This document shows, one piece after another, positions 38,497 to 46,225 of a DNA stretch of 64,000 nt; position 1 is the first letter of the stretch; every line of letters starts with the position of its first letter. The position numbers and the translations under genes are program-made. Location of the stretch: the NCBI RefSeq assembly GCF_004337445.1, contig NZ_SJZB01000042.1, positions 238,020 through 302,019 on the forward strand, read 5' to 3'. The notes beneath the pieces are model-generated. The model saw nothing but the letters and a program-made list of their open reading frames with translations, was not told the origin of the DNA and did not search any database. This stretch comes from Parasulfuritortus cantonensis. GTDB lineage: Bacteria; Pseudomonadota; Gammaproteobacteria; Burkholderiales; Thiobacillaceae.

Positions 38497-39423
38497 ATGA
38501 AGCTCATCCGCGCCCTGCTGCTGGCCCTCGTGGCCGTCCTGCCGCCGTTCGCCCACGCCGATTACCAGCCGGTCGCCGAACCGGTGGCCGACAACGTCTA
38601 CGCCATCGTCGGCCCGGTCGGCCAACGCAGCCCCGACAACGACGGCCTCAACGCCACCTTCGCCTTCGTCGTCACCGACGCCGGCGTGATCCTGATCGAC
38701 TCCGGCGCCAGCCGCAAAGGCGCCGAGAAATTGGCCGCCGCGATCCGCAAGGTGACGGCCAAACGGGTACGCTGGGTGGTCAACACCGGCAGCCAGGACC
38801 ACCGCTGGCTGGGTAACGACTACTTCGCCGAGCGCGGCGCCGACGTCCTCGCCCTGACCCGTACCGCGGCCAGCCAGGCCCGCTACGCCGAACAACACAT
38901 GCTGGGCCTGCAGAAGCTGCTCGGCGCCCGCCTGGACGGCACCCAGCCGATGCCGGCCATGCACACCTCGGACGGCGACCGTGCCAGCCTGACCCTGGGC
39001 GGCGAGACCCTGGAGCTGATCGCCACCGACGCCCACTTCCCAGGCGACGCCATGGTCTGGCTGCCGCGCCAGCGGGTCGCCGTGACCGGCGACCTGGTGT
39101 TCGTCGACCGCCTGCTCGGCGTCCTGCCCTGGTCCAGCGTGAAGAACGGCCAGCGTGCCTTCCAGGCCCTCGCCGCCCTGCAGCCGGCCCGCATCGTGCC
39201 CGGCCACGGCCGCGTCTGCGACCTCGCCCAGGCGCAGCGGGAGACCGGCGACTACTACGACTTCCTGGCCGACACCATCGGCAAGGCCGCCCAGGACATG
39301 GAGTCCATGGCCGACACCCTGGCCAAATATGCCGACCTGCCCCAGTTCAGCGGCCTGGAGAACTATGCCGGCCTGCACAAGGCCAACATGAACCGGGCCT
39401 TCACCGAGTACGAGGCACCCTGA
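38497..39423 (+). CDS. Exported MBL-fold protein with altered metal motif
   Basis: 308 aa with a signal peptide (about 1-21). The metallo-beta-lactamase fold is clear (FAFVVTDAGVILIDSGAS, AMVWLPRQRVAVTGDLVF, IVPGHG). The usual HxHxDH motif reads TGSQDH (97-102): the first two His are lost while Asp101 and His102 stay. Zinc binding at one of the two sites is therefore doubtful. The family includes SoxH-like and quinoprotein-relay proteins. It overlaps the next gene by one base (TGATG). Confidence 0.85.
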   Translation: MKLIRALLLALVAVLPPFAHADYQPVAEPVADNVYAIVGPVGQRSPDNDGLNATFAFVVTDAGVILIDSGASRKGAEKLAAAIRKVTAKRVRWVVNTGSQDHRWLGNDYFAERGADVLALTRTAASQARYAEQHMLGLQKLLGARLDGTQPMPAMHTSDGDRASLTLGGETLELIATDAHFPGDAMVWLPRQRVAVTGDLVFVDRLLGVLPWSSVKNGQRAFQALAALQPARIVPGHGRVCDLAQAQRETGDYYDFLADTIGKAAQDMESMADTLAKYADLPQFSGLENYAGLHKANMNRAFTEYEAP

Positions 39424-40376
39424 TGTTCGACGCCCTCGCCAGCCTGCTGGTATTCGACCTGCTCGGCCTCTCGGCCGGCGACCGGCTGGGCGCCGCCCTG
39501 CATTTCTTCGTCGCCGACACGGTGAAGATATTCGTCATGCTGGCCCTGATCATCTACGCCATGGGCCTGTTCCGCGCCATGCTCAGCCCGGAGCGGGTGC
39601 GCGACTACGTGCGCGGCAAGCCGGAGTGGCTGGCGCGCACCCTGGCCATCCTGCTGGGTGCCGTGACGCCGTTCTGCTCCTGCTCCTCGGTGCCGCTGTT
39701 CATCGGCTTCGTCGAGGCCGGCATCCCGCTCGGCGTGACCTTCTCCTTCCTGATCGCCAGCCCGATGATCAACGAGGTGGCGGTGGTCATCCTGGCCGGC
39801 ATCCTGGGCTGGCAGCTCACCCTGCTCTACGTCGCCGCCGGCCTCGCGGTGGCCTGGTTCGGCGGCCTCGCCATGCAGCGCTTCAAGCCGGAGCGCTGGG
39901 TCGAGGACTACGTCTGGAAGATCCGCATGGGCCAGATGCAGGCGCCCGCCGCCGACCATTCCTGGGCCGGCCGCCACCGCTACGCCGTCAACGAGGTGAA
40001 GGAGATCGTCGGCCGCCTGTGGAAGTGGGTGCTGCTCGGCATCGCGGTCGGGGCGCTGTTCCACGGCTACGTGCCGGAGGCCTGGGTGGCCGAGTACCTG
40101 GCCGGCGGCGCCTGGTACACCGTGCCCATGGCCGTGCTGGTGGGCGTGCCCCTGTACTCCAACGCCACCGGCGTCATCCCGGTGGCCGAGGCCATGCTCG
40201 GCAAGGGCGTCGCCATGGGCACGACGCTGGCCTTCATGATGAGCATCGCCGCACTTTCCCTGCCCGAGATGATCATATTGCGCAAGGTCATCCGCTGGCC
40301 CGCCCTGGCCCTGTTCGCCGCCGTCCTGGCCGTCGCCATCACCCTGGTGGGCTGGGGTTTCAACCTGATCGCATGA
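39423..40376 (+). CDS. ArsP/YraQ-type (UPF0718) permease
   Basis: 317 aa with about eight membrane segments. The family motif is VTPFCSCSSVPLFIGFVEAG with LIASPMINEVAVV, and a second copy-like element VGVPLYSNATGVIPVAEAML. ArsP members export trivalent organoarsenicals such as methylarsenite; the cysteines in CSCSS resemble their arsenic-binding site. With arsM downstream, export of methylated arsenic is a fair inference. It begins in the TGATG overlap with the MBL-fold gene. Confidence 0.85.
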   Translation: MFDALASLLVFDLLGLSAGDRLGAALHFFVADTVKIFVMLALIIYAMGLFRAMLSPERVRDYVRGKPEWLARTLAILLGAVTPFCSCSSVPLFIGFVEAGIPLGVTFSFLIASPMINEVAVVILAGILGWQLTLLYVAAGLAVAWFGGLAMQRFKPERWVEDYVWKIRMGQMQAPAADHSWAGRHRYAVNEVKEIVGRLWKWVLLGIAVGALFHGYVPEAWVAEYLAGGAWYTVPMAVLVGVPLYSNATGVIPVAEAMLGKGVAMGTTLAFMMSIAALSLPEMIILRKVIRWPALALFAAVLAVAITLVGWGFNLIA

Positions 40377-40383
40377 GGTAAGC

Positions 40384-40713
40384 ATGTCCAACGAACTCCA
40401 CCCCAGCATCGTCGCCCTGGTGGCCTTGTCCGCCAACATCGCCGCCAACCACCCCAACCAGGGCCTGTGCCAGGTGGACAAGCTGAAGGGCTATGGCGTC
40501 GCCAAGGAACAGATCGACGCCGTCATCGAGATCGCCCGCCACATCCGCGACGAGGCGGCCCAGAAGCTCGACGCCAGCTTCGACGAGGCCTACGCGGAGC
40601 GCTGGGCGCCGGCCAAGCCGGCGATCAAGCCCGATCCGTTCGCCAACATCGCCGTGGTCGGTGGCGGCGGCGCCTGCTGCACGTCGACCAAGTCGGGCCA
40701 GTCCTGCTGCTGA
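40384..40713 (+). CDS. Small protein with a Cys-Cys tail, unknown function
   Basis: 109 aa, no signal peptide. The helical N-terminal part (HPSIVALVALSANIAANHPN, VDKLKGYGVAKEQIDAVIEI, HIRDEA) is distantly like AhpD/carboxymuconolactone proteins but lacks their CxxC. The tail GGGGACCCTSTKSGQSCC is Gly- and Cys-rich and looks made to bind a soft metal. Placed between the ArsP-like permease and arsM (10 bases before it). It could hand arsenite to either; this is inference. I do not know a named family. Confidence 0.85.
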   Translation: MSNELHPSIVALVALSANIAANHPNQGLCQVDKLKGYGVAKEQIDAVIEIARHIRDEAAQKLDASFDEAYAERWAPAKPAIKPDPFANIAVVGGGGACCTSTKSGQSCC

Positions 40714-40723
40714 GGCGCGCGCC

Positions 40724-41518
40724 ATGTCCGCCACCGAACACGACCGCATCCGCCAGCAGGTCCGCGAAGCCTACGGCGGCATCGCCCAGAACAACGGCTG
40801 CGGCTGCGGGCCGAGCTGCTGCACGCCGTCCGACGAATCGGTCGCCGAGCTGTTGTCGCGCGGCATCGGCTACAGCGCCGAGGAGACCGCCGCCGTGCCG
40901 GAAGGCGCCAACCTGGGTCTGGGCTGCGGCAACCCGCAGGCCATCGCCGCCCTGAAGGCGGGCGAGACCGTGCTCGACCTGGGCAGCGGGGCCGGCTTCG
41001 ACTGCTTCCTGGCGGCCCGCGCGGTCGGCCCCGCGGGCCGGGTGATCGGCGTCGACATGACCCCGGACATGGTCAGCAAGGCGCGCGCCAACGCGGTCAA
41101 AGGCGGCTACGGCAACGTCGAATTCCGCCTCGGCGAGATCGAGCACCTGCCGGTGGCCGACGCGACGGTCGACGTCATCATCTCCAACTGCGTCATCAAC
41201 CTGTCGCCCGACAAGGGCCAGGTGTTCCGGGATGCCTACCGGGCGCTCAGGCCGGGCGGTCGCCTGGCCATCTCCGACATCGTGCTGACCGGTGCGCTGC
41301 CCGAGGACGTCCGGAACGAGGTGGCCATGTACACGGGGTGCGTGGCCGGCGCCGTGGCCGGCGCCGAACTGAGCACCCTGATGGCCGACGCCGGCTTCCG
41401 CGCCATCCGCATCGTTGCCAAGGCCACCAGCGCCGAGTACGTCGGCCAGTGGGCGCCGGGGCGCGGCGTCGAGAACTACATCGCCTCGGCCAACATCGAG
41501 GCCGTCAAACCGGAGTGA
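40724..41518 (+). CDS. arsM: Arsenite S-adenosylmethionine methyltransferase ArsM
   Basis: 264 aa. An N-terminal Cys cluster (CGCGPSCC, residues 26-33), the SAM loop VLDLGSGAGFDCFLA, the conserved SNCVINL and a later Cys in YTGCVAGA match ArsM, which binds As(III) with cysteines and methylates it. The ATG at 40724 is the family start (MSATEHDRIRQQVREAYGGI). It is followed 5 bases later by a small thioredoxin-like gene that could supply reducing power. Confidence 0.95.
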   Translation: MSATEHDRIRQQVREAYGGIAQNNGCGCGPSCCTPSDESVAELLSRGIGYSAEETAAVPEGANLGLGCGNPQAIAALKAGETVLDLGSGAGFDCFLAARAVGPAGRVIGVDMTPDMVSKARANAVKGGYGNVEFRLGEIEHLPVADATVDVIISNCVINLSPDKGQVFRDAYRALRPGGRLAISDIVLTGALPEDVRNEVAMYTGCVAGAVAGAELSTLMADAGFRAIRIVAKATSAEYVGQWAPGRGVENYIASANIEAVKPE

Positions 41519-41523
41519 GTCGA

Positions 41524-41754
41524 ATGAAGAACATCAAGGTGCTCGGCAGCGGCTGCCGCAACTGCGAAACCACGGCCAAGCTGATCGAACAGGCGGCCGC
41601 CGCCAAGGGCATCGCCATCGAGCTGGAGAAGGTCACCGACATGGCCGCCATCCTCGGCTACGGCGTCATGTCGACGCCCGGCGTGGTGATCGACGGCCAG
41701 GTCGTGCACGCCGGCGGCGTGCCCGACCGCAAGACCATCGAAGGCTGGCTGTAG
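41524..41754 (+). CDS. Small thioredoxin-like protein (redox-active disulfide protein 2)
   Basis: 76 aa with the active site GCRNC (C11 and C14) right after the first strand, and the cis-Pro loop MSTPGVVIDGQVVHAG. This is the short thioredoxin type often beside permeases like ArsP and in ars clusters. It may serve as reductant for ArsM or ArsC. Last gene of the ars cluster on this strand. Confidence 0.92.
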   Translation: MKNIKVLGSGCRNCETTAKLIEQAAAAKGIAIELEKVTDMAAILGYGVMSTPGVVIDGQVVHAGGVPDRKTIEGWL

Positions 41755-41769
41755 CCGGGCGGCGCCCGG
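41755..41769. terminator. Hairpin between the converging ars cluster and DUF3579 gene
   Basis: CCGGGC (41755-41760) and GCCCGG (41764-41769) pair around GGC and fill the whole gap between the two stop codons. There is no T-run on either side, so it may act as a weak bidirectional terminator or stability element only. Confidence 0.4.
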
Positions 41770-42114
41770 TCAGTGGCTGGCCGGGACGGCGCCGTGGGCC
41801 GGCCGGATGGCCAACTGCTGGCTGTCGGCGAAGGCCATGATGAACGCGTAGGCCGACGGGTCGCGCTCGCGCAGGTGGGCGTCGAGCCAGAGGCCGCGCA
41901 CCCCGTCCAGGGTCGCGGGGTGGACCAGCGGCGAGTAGCGCAGGGTCTTGTCCTCGCCGAAGGTGGCGAACAGTCCGGCCATGCGGTCGACCCAGTCGCT
42001 CGGCCGGAAGGGTTTCCCGGCCCGGGTCTGGCCGAGGATGAAAAGGGCGTCCGCGGCGGGCGGTTCGGCGGGGGTGGCTTCGGAACCGGTGCGTTCCAGG
42101 CAGGCTTCAGTCAT
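41770..42114 (-). CDS. DUF3579 domain protein
   Basis: 114 aa small protein of a family found mainly in betaproteobacteria. The marks are PFRPSDWVDRMAGLFATFG, YSPLVHPATLDGVRGLWLD and LRERDPSAYAFIMAFADSQQL. Function is unknown. The ATG at 42114 (MTEACLER) is chosen; an upstream extension to 42192 would run over the transcript start implied by the promoter at 42204-42231. Confidence 0.88.
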   Translation of the reverse strand: MTEACLERTGSEATPAEPPAADALFILGQTRAGKPFRPSDWVDRMAGLFATFGEDKTLRYSPLVHPATLDGVRGLWLDAHLRERDPSAYAFIMAFADSQQLAIRPAHGAVPASH

Positions 42115-42203
42115 GACTTTCGATGCAAGAAGATGCGAATATCCTTTTTGTCTCCCCGTGCGCCAGGCGGATAGGCCGTCTGCGCCGGGCACGAGACCGG
42201 CAT

Positions 42204-42231
42204 ATGTTAGTTTTATTTATCCATAAGTCAA
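42204..42231 (-). promoter_or_regulatory. Sigma-70 type promoter of the DUF3579 gene
   Basis: On the minus strand TTGACT (42231-42226) and TAACAT (42209-42204) are 16 bases apart in an unusually A/T-rich stretch. Transcription would begin near 42197, about 80 bases before the ATG at 42114. Confidence 0.7.
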
Positions 42232-42317
42232 TTAAATGCGCACGCCGGCCGGGGTGTCCCGGCGCCGCCCGGCCGCGCGTCCGTCGGCTTACAAAACCGT
42301 AATCGGCCGCGCCGGAA

Positions 42318-42388
42318 CCAAGGCCCGCCTCCCGGGTACCAAGCAGCAGGGGCTTCCCCTGGGTTCCCGAGCAGATAACCCGCCTTGG
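42318..42388 (+). promoter_or_regulatory. Folded leader covering the ribosome site of the PAS gene
   Basis: CCAAGG (42318-42323) can pair with CCTTGG (42383-42388), and CGGGT (42333-42337) with ACCCG (42378-42382), making one long stem closed by a perfect hairpin CAGGGG-CTT-CCCCTG (42347-42361). The outer stem takes in the first two G of the GGAGGT ribosome site (42387-42392). It matches no riboswitch class I know. It could control translation. Confidence 0.5.
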
Positions 42389-42395
42389 AGGTGAT

Positions 42396-42791
42396 ATGAA
42401 AATCGTGCAATCGGCGGCCGATCCGCGCCGTTCCGTCTTTTCCTTCGGCCAGTTGGCCGACATCGAGGACACCGACCCGGAAGGGGGCGCGGTGACCCTG
42501 GACGCGCGCGGCGTGATCCTGGACTGCGATGCGCCGTGCGAGCGCCTGTTCGGCTACGTGCGCGACCAGATCATCGGCCGTCACCTGTCCATGCTGTTGC
42601 CGGAGCTGGCCAATATCGACCTGTTCCAGAACGGCCATCTGAACGACAAGCTGCACTTCTTCTGCCATATCGGCCGGCGTTTCCTGGTCCTGCACCGCGA
42701 CGGTGCCCGCCTGGCCGGACGCCTGTTCCTGACCATGATCGGCAGCGACGACGCCCCGGGCCTGCGGGTCGTCGTCGCCAGCCCGGCCTGA
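42396..42791 (+). CDS. Single PAS-domain protein
   Basis: 131 aa, no signal peptide or output domain. The PAS core is clear: GVILDCDAPCERLFGYVRDQIIGRHLSMLLPEL, then strands ending GRLFLTMIGSDD. Such stand-alone PAS proteins sense small molecules or redox state and act through a partner. The ATG follows GGAGGTGAT, a strong ribosome site that is partly inside a leader stem. It converges with selD. Confidence 0.85.
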   Translation: MKIVQSAADPRRSVFSFGQLADIEDTDPEGGAVTLDARGVILDCDAPCERLFGYVRDQIIGRHLSMLLPELANIDLFQNGHLNDKLHFFCHIGRRFLVLHRDGARLAGRLFLTMIGSDDAPGLRVVVASPA

Positions 42792-42803
42792 GCCGGGCGT
42801 CGC

Positions 42804-43877
42804 TCAGCCCGTGACGACGACGCCGGCCGGGCCGGTCTCCAGGCGGCCGATCACGGCGGCCTGGCCGAATCCGTGCCGGGCGAACAGCGCCATGACCTCG
42901 GCCTCGGCTTCCGGGGCGCAGGCGACCAGCAGGCCGCCGCTGGTCTGCGGGTCGGTCAGGATGGCGCGCTGCCAGTCGCTGCAGCCGTCGAACAACTCGA
43001 CCGAGCCGCCGTAGCTGGCCCAGTTGCGGCCGCTGGCGCCGGTGACGAAGCCGGCCTGGGCCAGTTCGGCGACGAAGGGCAGGACCGGCAGGCGGGCGAA
43101 CTCGACCCGGGCGCGCAAGCCCGAGCCGCGCGCCAGTTCCAGGGCGTGGCCGAGCAGGGCGAAGCCGGTCACGTCGGTCAGACCGTGCACGGCGTCCATG
43201 CCGCCCAGTTCGGTGCCCGGCGTGTTGAGCTGGGTGGTCGAGGCGATCATGGCCCGGTAGCCGTCCTCCGGCAGCTTGTCCTTCTTGAGCGCGGCCGAGT
43301 AAATCCCGACCCCCAGCCCCTTGCCCAGGATCAGCACGTCGCCGGGGCGCGCGGCGTTGTTCTTCTTGACCTGCTTGGGGTTCACCACGCCGATCGCCAC
43401 GAGGCCGTAGATCGGCTCCTGGGAATCGATGGAATGGCCGCCGGCGATCGGGATGCCGGCCGCCCGGGCGGCGGCGTCGCCGCCCGACAGGATCTGCCGG
43501 ATGGTGTCGTGGGAAAGCTTGTCGATGGGCATGCCGACCAGGGCCAGGGCGAACAGCGGCTTGCCGCCCATGGCGTAGACGTCCGAGATGGCGTTGGTCG
43601 CGGCGATGCGGCCGAACTCGTAGGGGTCGTCGACGATGGGCATGAAGAAGTCCGTGGTCGCGACGATGGCCTGCTCGTCGTTGAGCTGCCAGACCGCGGC
43701 GTCGTCGGACGACTCGATGCCGACCAAGAGGTCGGGGAACTGGCTCAGGATGCCTTTCGAGAACGGCGTGTCGGCGAGGATCTTTTCCAGCACCGCGGGG
43801 GCGATCTTGCAGCCGCAGCCACCGCCGTGGGAAAGGTGGGTGAGTCGGACGGGGGGATTGAGTGCGGGTTCGGACAT
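42804..43877 (-). CDS. selD: Selenide, water dikinase SelD
   Basis: 357 aa enzyme that makes selenophosphate for selenocysteine and selenouridine. The active-site loop is HGGGCGCK with Cys21 (not selenocysteine) and Lys24; metal-binding blocks include SSDDAAVW and ATTDFFMPIVDDP, and AGGHSID follows. Length is normal. Selenium use is therefore expected in this organism, but selA, selB or mnmH are not in the window. Confidence 0.97.
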   Translation of the reverse strand: MSEPALNPPVRLTHLSHGGGCGCKIAPAVLEKILADTPFSKGILSQFPDLLVGIESSDDAAVWQLNDEQAIVATTDFFMPIVDDPYEFGRIAATNAISDVYAMGGKPLFALALVGMPIDKLSHDTIRQILSGGDAAARAAGIPIAGGHSIDSQEPIYGLVAIGVVNPKQVKKNNAARPGDVLILGKGLGVGIYSAALKKDKLPEDGYRAMIASTTQLNTPGTELGGMDAVHGLTDVTGFALLGHALELARGSGLRARVEFARLPVLPFVAELAQAGFVTGASGRNWASYGGSVELFDGCSDWQRAILTDPQTSGGLLVACAPEAEAEVMALFARHGFGQAAVIGRLETGPAGVVVTG

Positions 43878-43910
43878 GATGGAAACGATGGTTGCGAGGG
43901 TGGCCCGATT

Positions 43911-45359
43911 CTAGCGCGCCCGGCGCCCGCACAGGGCCAGGGCGACGGACACCAGGGCCAGGAAGGCCCCGTTGCCCCAGCGTGCGTAGGGCGTCGAGCC
44001 GGTCATGCCCTGGACGGCGCCATCGAGTATGCCGGTGCTGAACGGCTTCAGGCTGGCCACCGTGCGGCCCTTCGCGTCGAGTATCGCCGTCACTCCGGTG
44101 TTGTTGACCTTGAGCCACCAGCGCCCGGTTTCCAGGGCGCGCATCTGGGCGATCTGGTGGTGCTGCCAGGGCGCGTAGGAGTCGCCGAACCAGGCGTCGT
44201 TGCTGACGTTCACCATCAGCGTCGCCTCGGGCAGGGCGTGGCGGAGTTCCTCGCCGAACACGTCCTCGTAGCAGACATTGGCGGCGATGCGCTGGTCGTC
44301 CGCCCGCAGCGGCGCCTGGCGGCGGCCGCCGCGGCTGAAGTCGGAGAGCGGGATGGCCATGGCATCGACGAACCAGTGCGTACCCCAGGGCACGAACTCG
44401 CCGAACGGCACCAGGTGCGACTTGCGGTAGACCTGCGGCGCGCCGCCGTCGAACAGGGCGACGCTGTTGTAGTAATGGCCCCGGCCGTCGCGTTCCGGCA
44501 CGCCGACCAGGAGGTGGCCGCCCAGGCCGCGCACGTGCGCGCGCAGCGGCGCCAGATAATCGTCCGGGACGACGTCGAGGAAAAGCGGCCAGGCGGTTTC
44601 CGGCAGGACGATCAGGCGCGAGTCGCTGGCCAGGATCATGTCGCGATACAGGATCAGGGTGTCGGCCAGCTTTTCCGGCCGGAACTTCATGTCCTGGGCG
44701 ATGTTGCCTTGGAGCAGGCTGACGGTGATCGGCGCGCCGACCGGCCGGGTCCAGTCGACCCGGGCGAGACCGAGCCCGGCCAGCCAGACCAGGGCGACGA
44801 GGGCGAGCGGGCGGACCCGCCAGCCGGCCAGGGCGCCGGCGCTCAGGGCGGCCAGCCAGGATACGCCGTACACCCCGAGCAGCGGCGCATAGGCGGCGAG
44901 CGGGCCGTAGGGGGCCTGGGAATAGCCCAGCGCCTGCCAGGGGAAGCCGGTCAGCAGCCAGCCGCGCAGCCACTCGGCCAGGGCCCAGCAGGCGGGCAGC
45001 AGCCAGGTCAGGCGGGCCGCCCCCGGGCGCGCCCAACGCGCCGGCAGCCAGGTCGCCAGGGCCGGGAAGAGGGCCAGGAAGGCGGCGAACAGCAGGGTGA
45101 GACCCCCGGCCAGCGGCACCGGCAGGCCGCCGACGTCGTGCATGCTGACGTAGACCCAGGACACTCCGGCGCCGAACCAGCCGAGGCCGAACAGCCAGCC
45201 GCGCAGGGCGGCCTCGCGCTGGCCGGCGTCGCGCAGCAGGCGGAACAGCCCGGCCAGGGCCAGGACGGGCAGCGGGAACAGGTAGTGGGGCGCGAAGCCG
45301 AGTACGCTGATGCCGCCGAGCAGCAGGGGCAGCAGACGCGTCGCGAGGATCAGGCGCAT
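43911..45359 (-). CDS. lnt: Apolipoprotein N-acyltransferase Lnt
   Basis: 482 aa inner membrane enzyme that adds the third acyl chain to lipoproteins. About seven membrane segments surround a periplasmic nitrilase domain with the catalytic triad Glu in LIVLPETAWP, Lys in YRKSHLVPFGE and Cys in NVCYEDVFGEEL. Length is slightly short of the usual 500 or so but complete. It is 78 bases downstream of the infA-like gene on the same strand. Confidence 0.95.
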   Translation of the reverse strand: MRLILATRLLPLLLGGISVLGFAPHYLFPLPVLALAGLFRLLRDAGQREAALRGWLFGLGWFGAGVSWVYVSMHDVGGLPVPLAGGLTLLFAAFLALFPALATWLPARWARPGAARLTWLLPACWALAEWLRGWLLTGFPWQALGYSQAPYGPLAAYAPLLGVYGVSWLAALSAGALAGWRVRPLALVALVWLAGLGLARVDWTRPVGAPITVSLLQGNIAQDMKFRPEKLADTLILYRDMILASDSRLIVLPETAWPLFLDVVPDDYLAPLRAHVRGLGGHLLVGVPERDGRGHYYNSVALFDGGAPQVYRKSHLVPFGEFVPWGTHWFVDAMAIPLSDFSRGGRRQAPLRADDQRIAANVCYEDVFGEELRHALPEATLMVNVSNDAWFGDSYAPWQHHQIAQMRALETGRWWLKVNNTGVTAILDAKGRTVASLKPFSTGILDGAVQGMTGSTPYARWGNGAFLALVSVALALCGRRAR

Positions 45360-45437
45360 GGCGGGGGATGGCGGTCCGGAAACAGCGGCATCATGCCCGA
45401 TGCAGGTTACGGCTCCAATGCGCGAGCCGCGGGAGGG

Positions 45438-45698
45438 TCAGCGGCGGCGTTGCGGCGCGGCGGGGGCGGGCCCGCGCGTTTCCAGGTGGCGGAAGTTGAT
45501 GCGGCCCTTGCTCAGGTCGTAGGGCGAGACCTCCAACGACACCTTGTCGCCGGCCAGGATGCGGATGTGGTGCTTGCGCATCTTGCCCGAACTGTAGGCG
45601 ACCAGCTGGTGGCCGTTCTCGAGGGTGACCAGATAACGCGAATCGGGCAGGACCTCGGTTACCGTCCCGCTGAATTCCAATAGTTCTTCCTTGGCCAT
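45438..45698 (-). CDS. infA: Translation initiation factor IF-1
   Basis: 86 aa S1/OB-fold protein: [58 protein letters not shown]. It is longer than the usual 72 aa by a basic, Pro/Ala-rich tail ([11 protein letters not shown]). Many betaproteobacteria carry two infA genes; this one, apart from the ribosomal protein cluster and beside a cold-shock gene, is probably the second, cold-linked form. Confidence 0.93.
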   Translation of the reverse strand: MAKEELLEFSGTVTEVLPDSRYLVTLENGHQLVAYSSGKMRKHHIRILAGDKVSLEVSPYDLSKGRINFRHLETRGPAPAAPQRRR

Positions 45699-45717
45699 GT
45701 GTGTGCTCCGGAAAAGG

Positions 45718-45751
45718 TGAAAAGAAAAAGCCCGGCCTGGTGGGCCGGGCT
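45718..45751 (-). terminator. Rho-independent terminator after cspA
   Basis: On the minus strand AGCCCGGCC pairs with GGCCGGGCT (45751-45743 and 45737-45729) around a 5-base loop, followed by TTTTCTTTT. It lies between the cold-shock gene and infA, so infA may partly depend on read-through or its own promoter. Confidence 0.9.
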
Positions 45752-45770
45752 CATTCCGTCGGGCAGGCGC

Positions 45771-45977
45771 TCAGGCGCTGGCGACGATGTTGGAAGCCTG
45801 TTGGCCCTTGGGACCGCTAACCACATCGAACGTCACGCGCTGGCCTTCCTTCAGGGTCTTGAAACCCTTGCCCTGGATGGCGGAGAAATGGGCGAACAGG
45901 TCTTCACCGCCGCCATCCGGGGAGATGAAGCCGAAGCCCTTGGAGTCGTTGAACCACTTAACGGTACCGGTAGCCAT
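45771..45977 (-). CDS. cspA: Cold-shock domain protein, CspA family
   Basis: 68 aa RNA/DNA chaperone with both nucleic-acid motifs (KGFGFISP and DLFAHFS). A ribosome site AAGGA lies before the ATG. The upstream sequence (45978-46225) is a long A/T-richer leader, shared as a divergent promoter region with the antiporter gene; cspA genes often have long leaders that control translation in the cold. I could not place the promoter with confidence. Confidence 0.96.
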   Translation of the reverse strand: MATGTVKWFNDSKGFGFISPDGGGEDLFAHFSAIQGKGFKTLKEGQRVTFDVVSGPKGQQASNIVASA

Positions 45978-46225
45978 TCTTGAAAATCCTTAAAAAAACT
46001 ATGTTGACGAGGGGACTATCCCCGGAAGGCGCGGAAGATCAAGGCTGCGGGATGATGAAGGCAGGAATACCGCATACGGGCAAACACGAAACCATACAAC
46101 AACAGCATGCTTGAATTACGCACGGGCTGGACTGTGAACGCTATTGGCCTGAATGGCAAACGTTTTTTTTGGGTCGGGCGACTGCCCCGCCGGGGCGTGG
46201 CGCGACCGTGTCAGAATTATCCGCC

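Noticed and set aside
43795..43830. Possible selenocysteine in SelD
   Set aside because: The codon at the active position is TGC (Cys21); no in-frame TGA is present.
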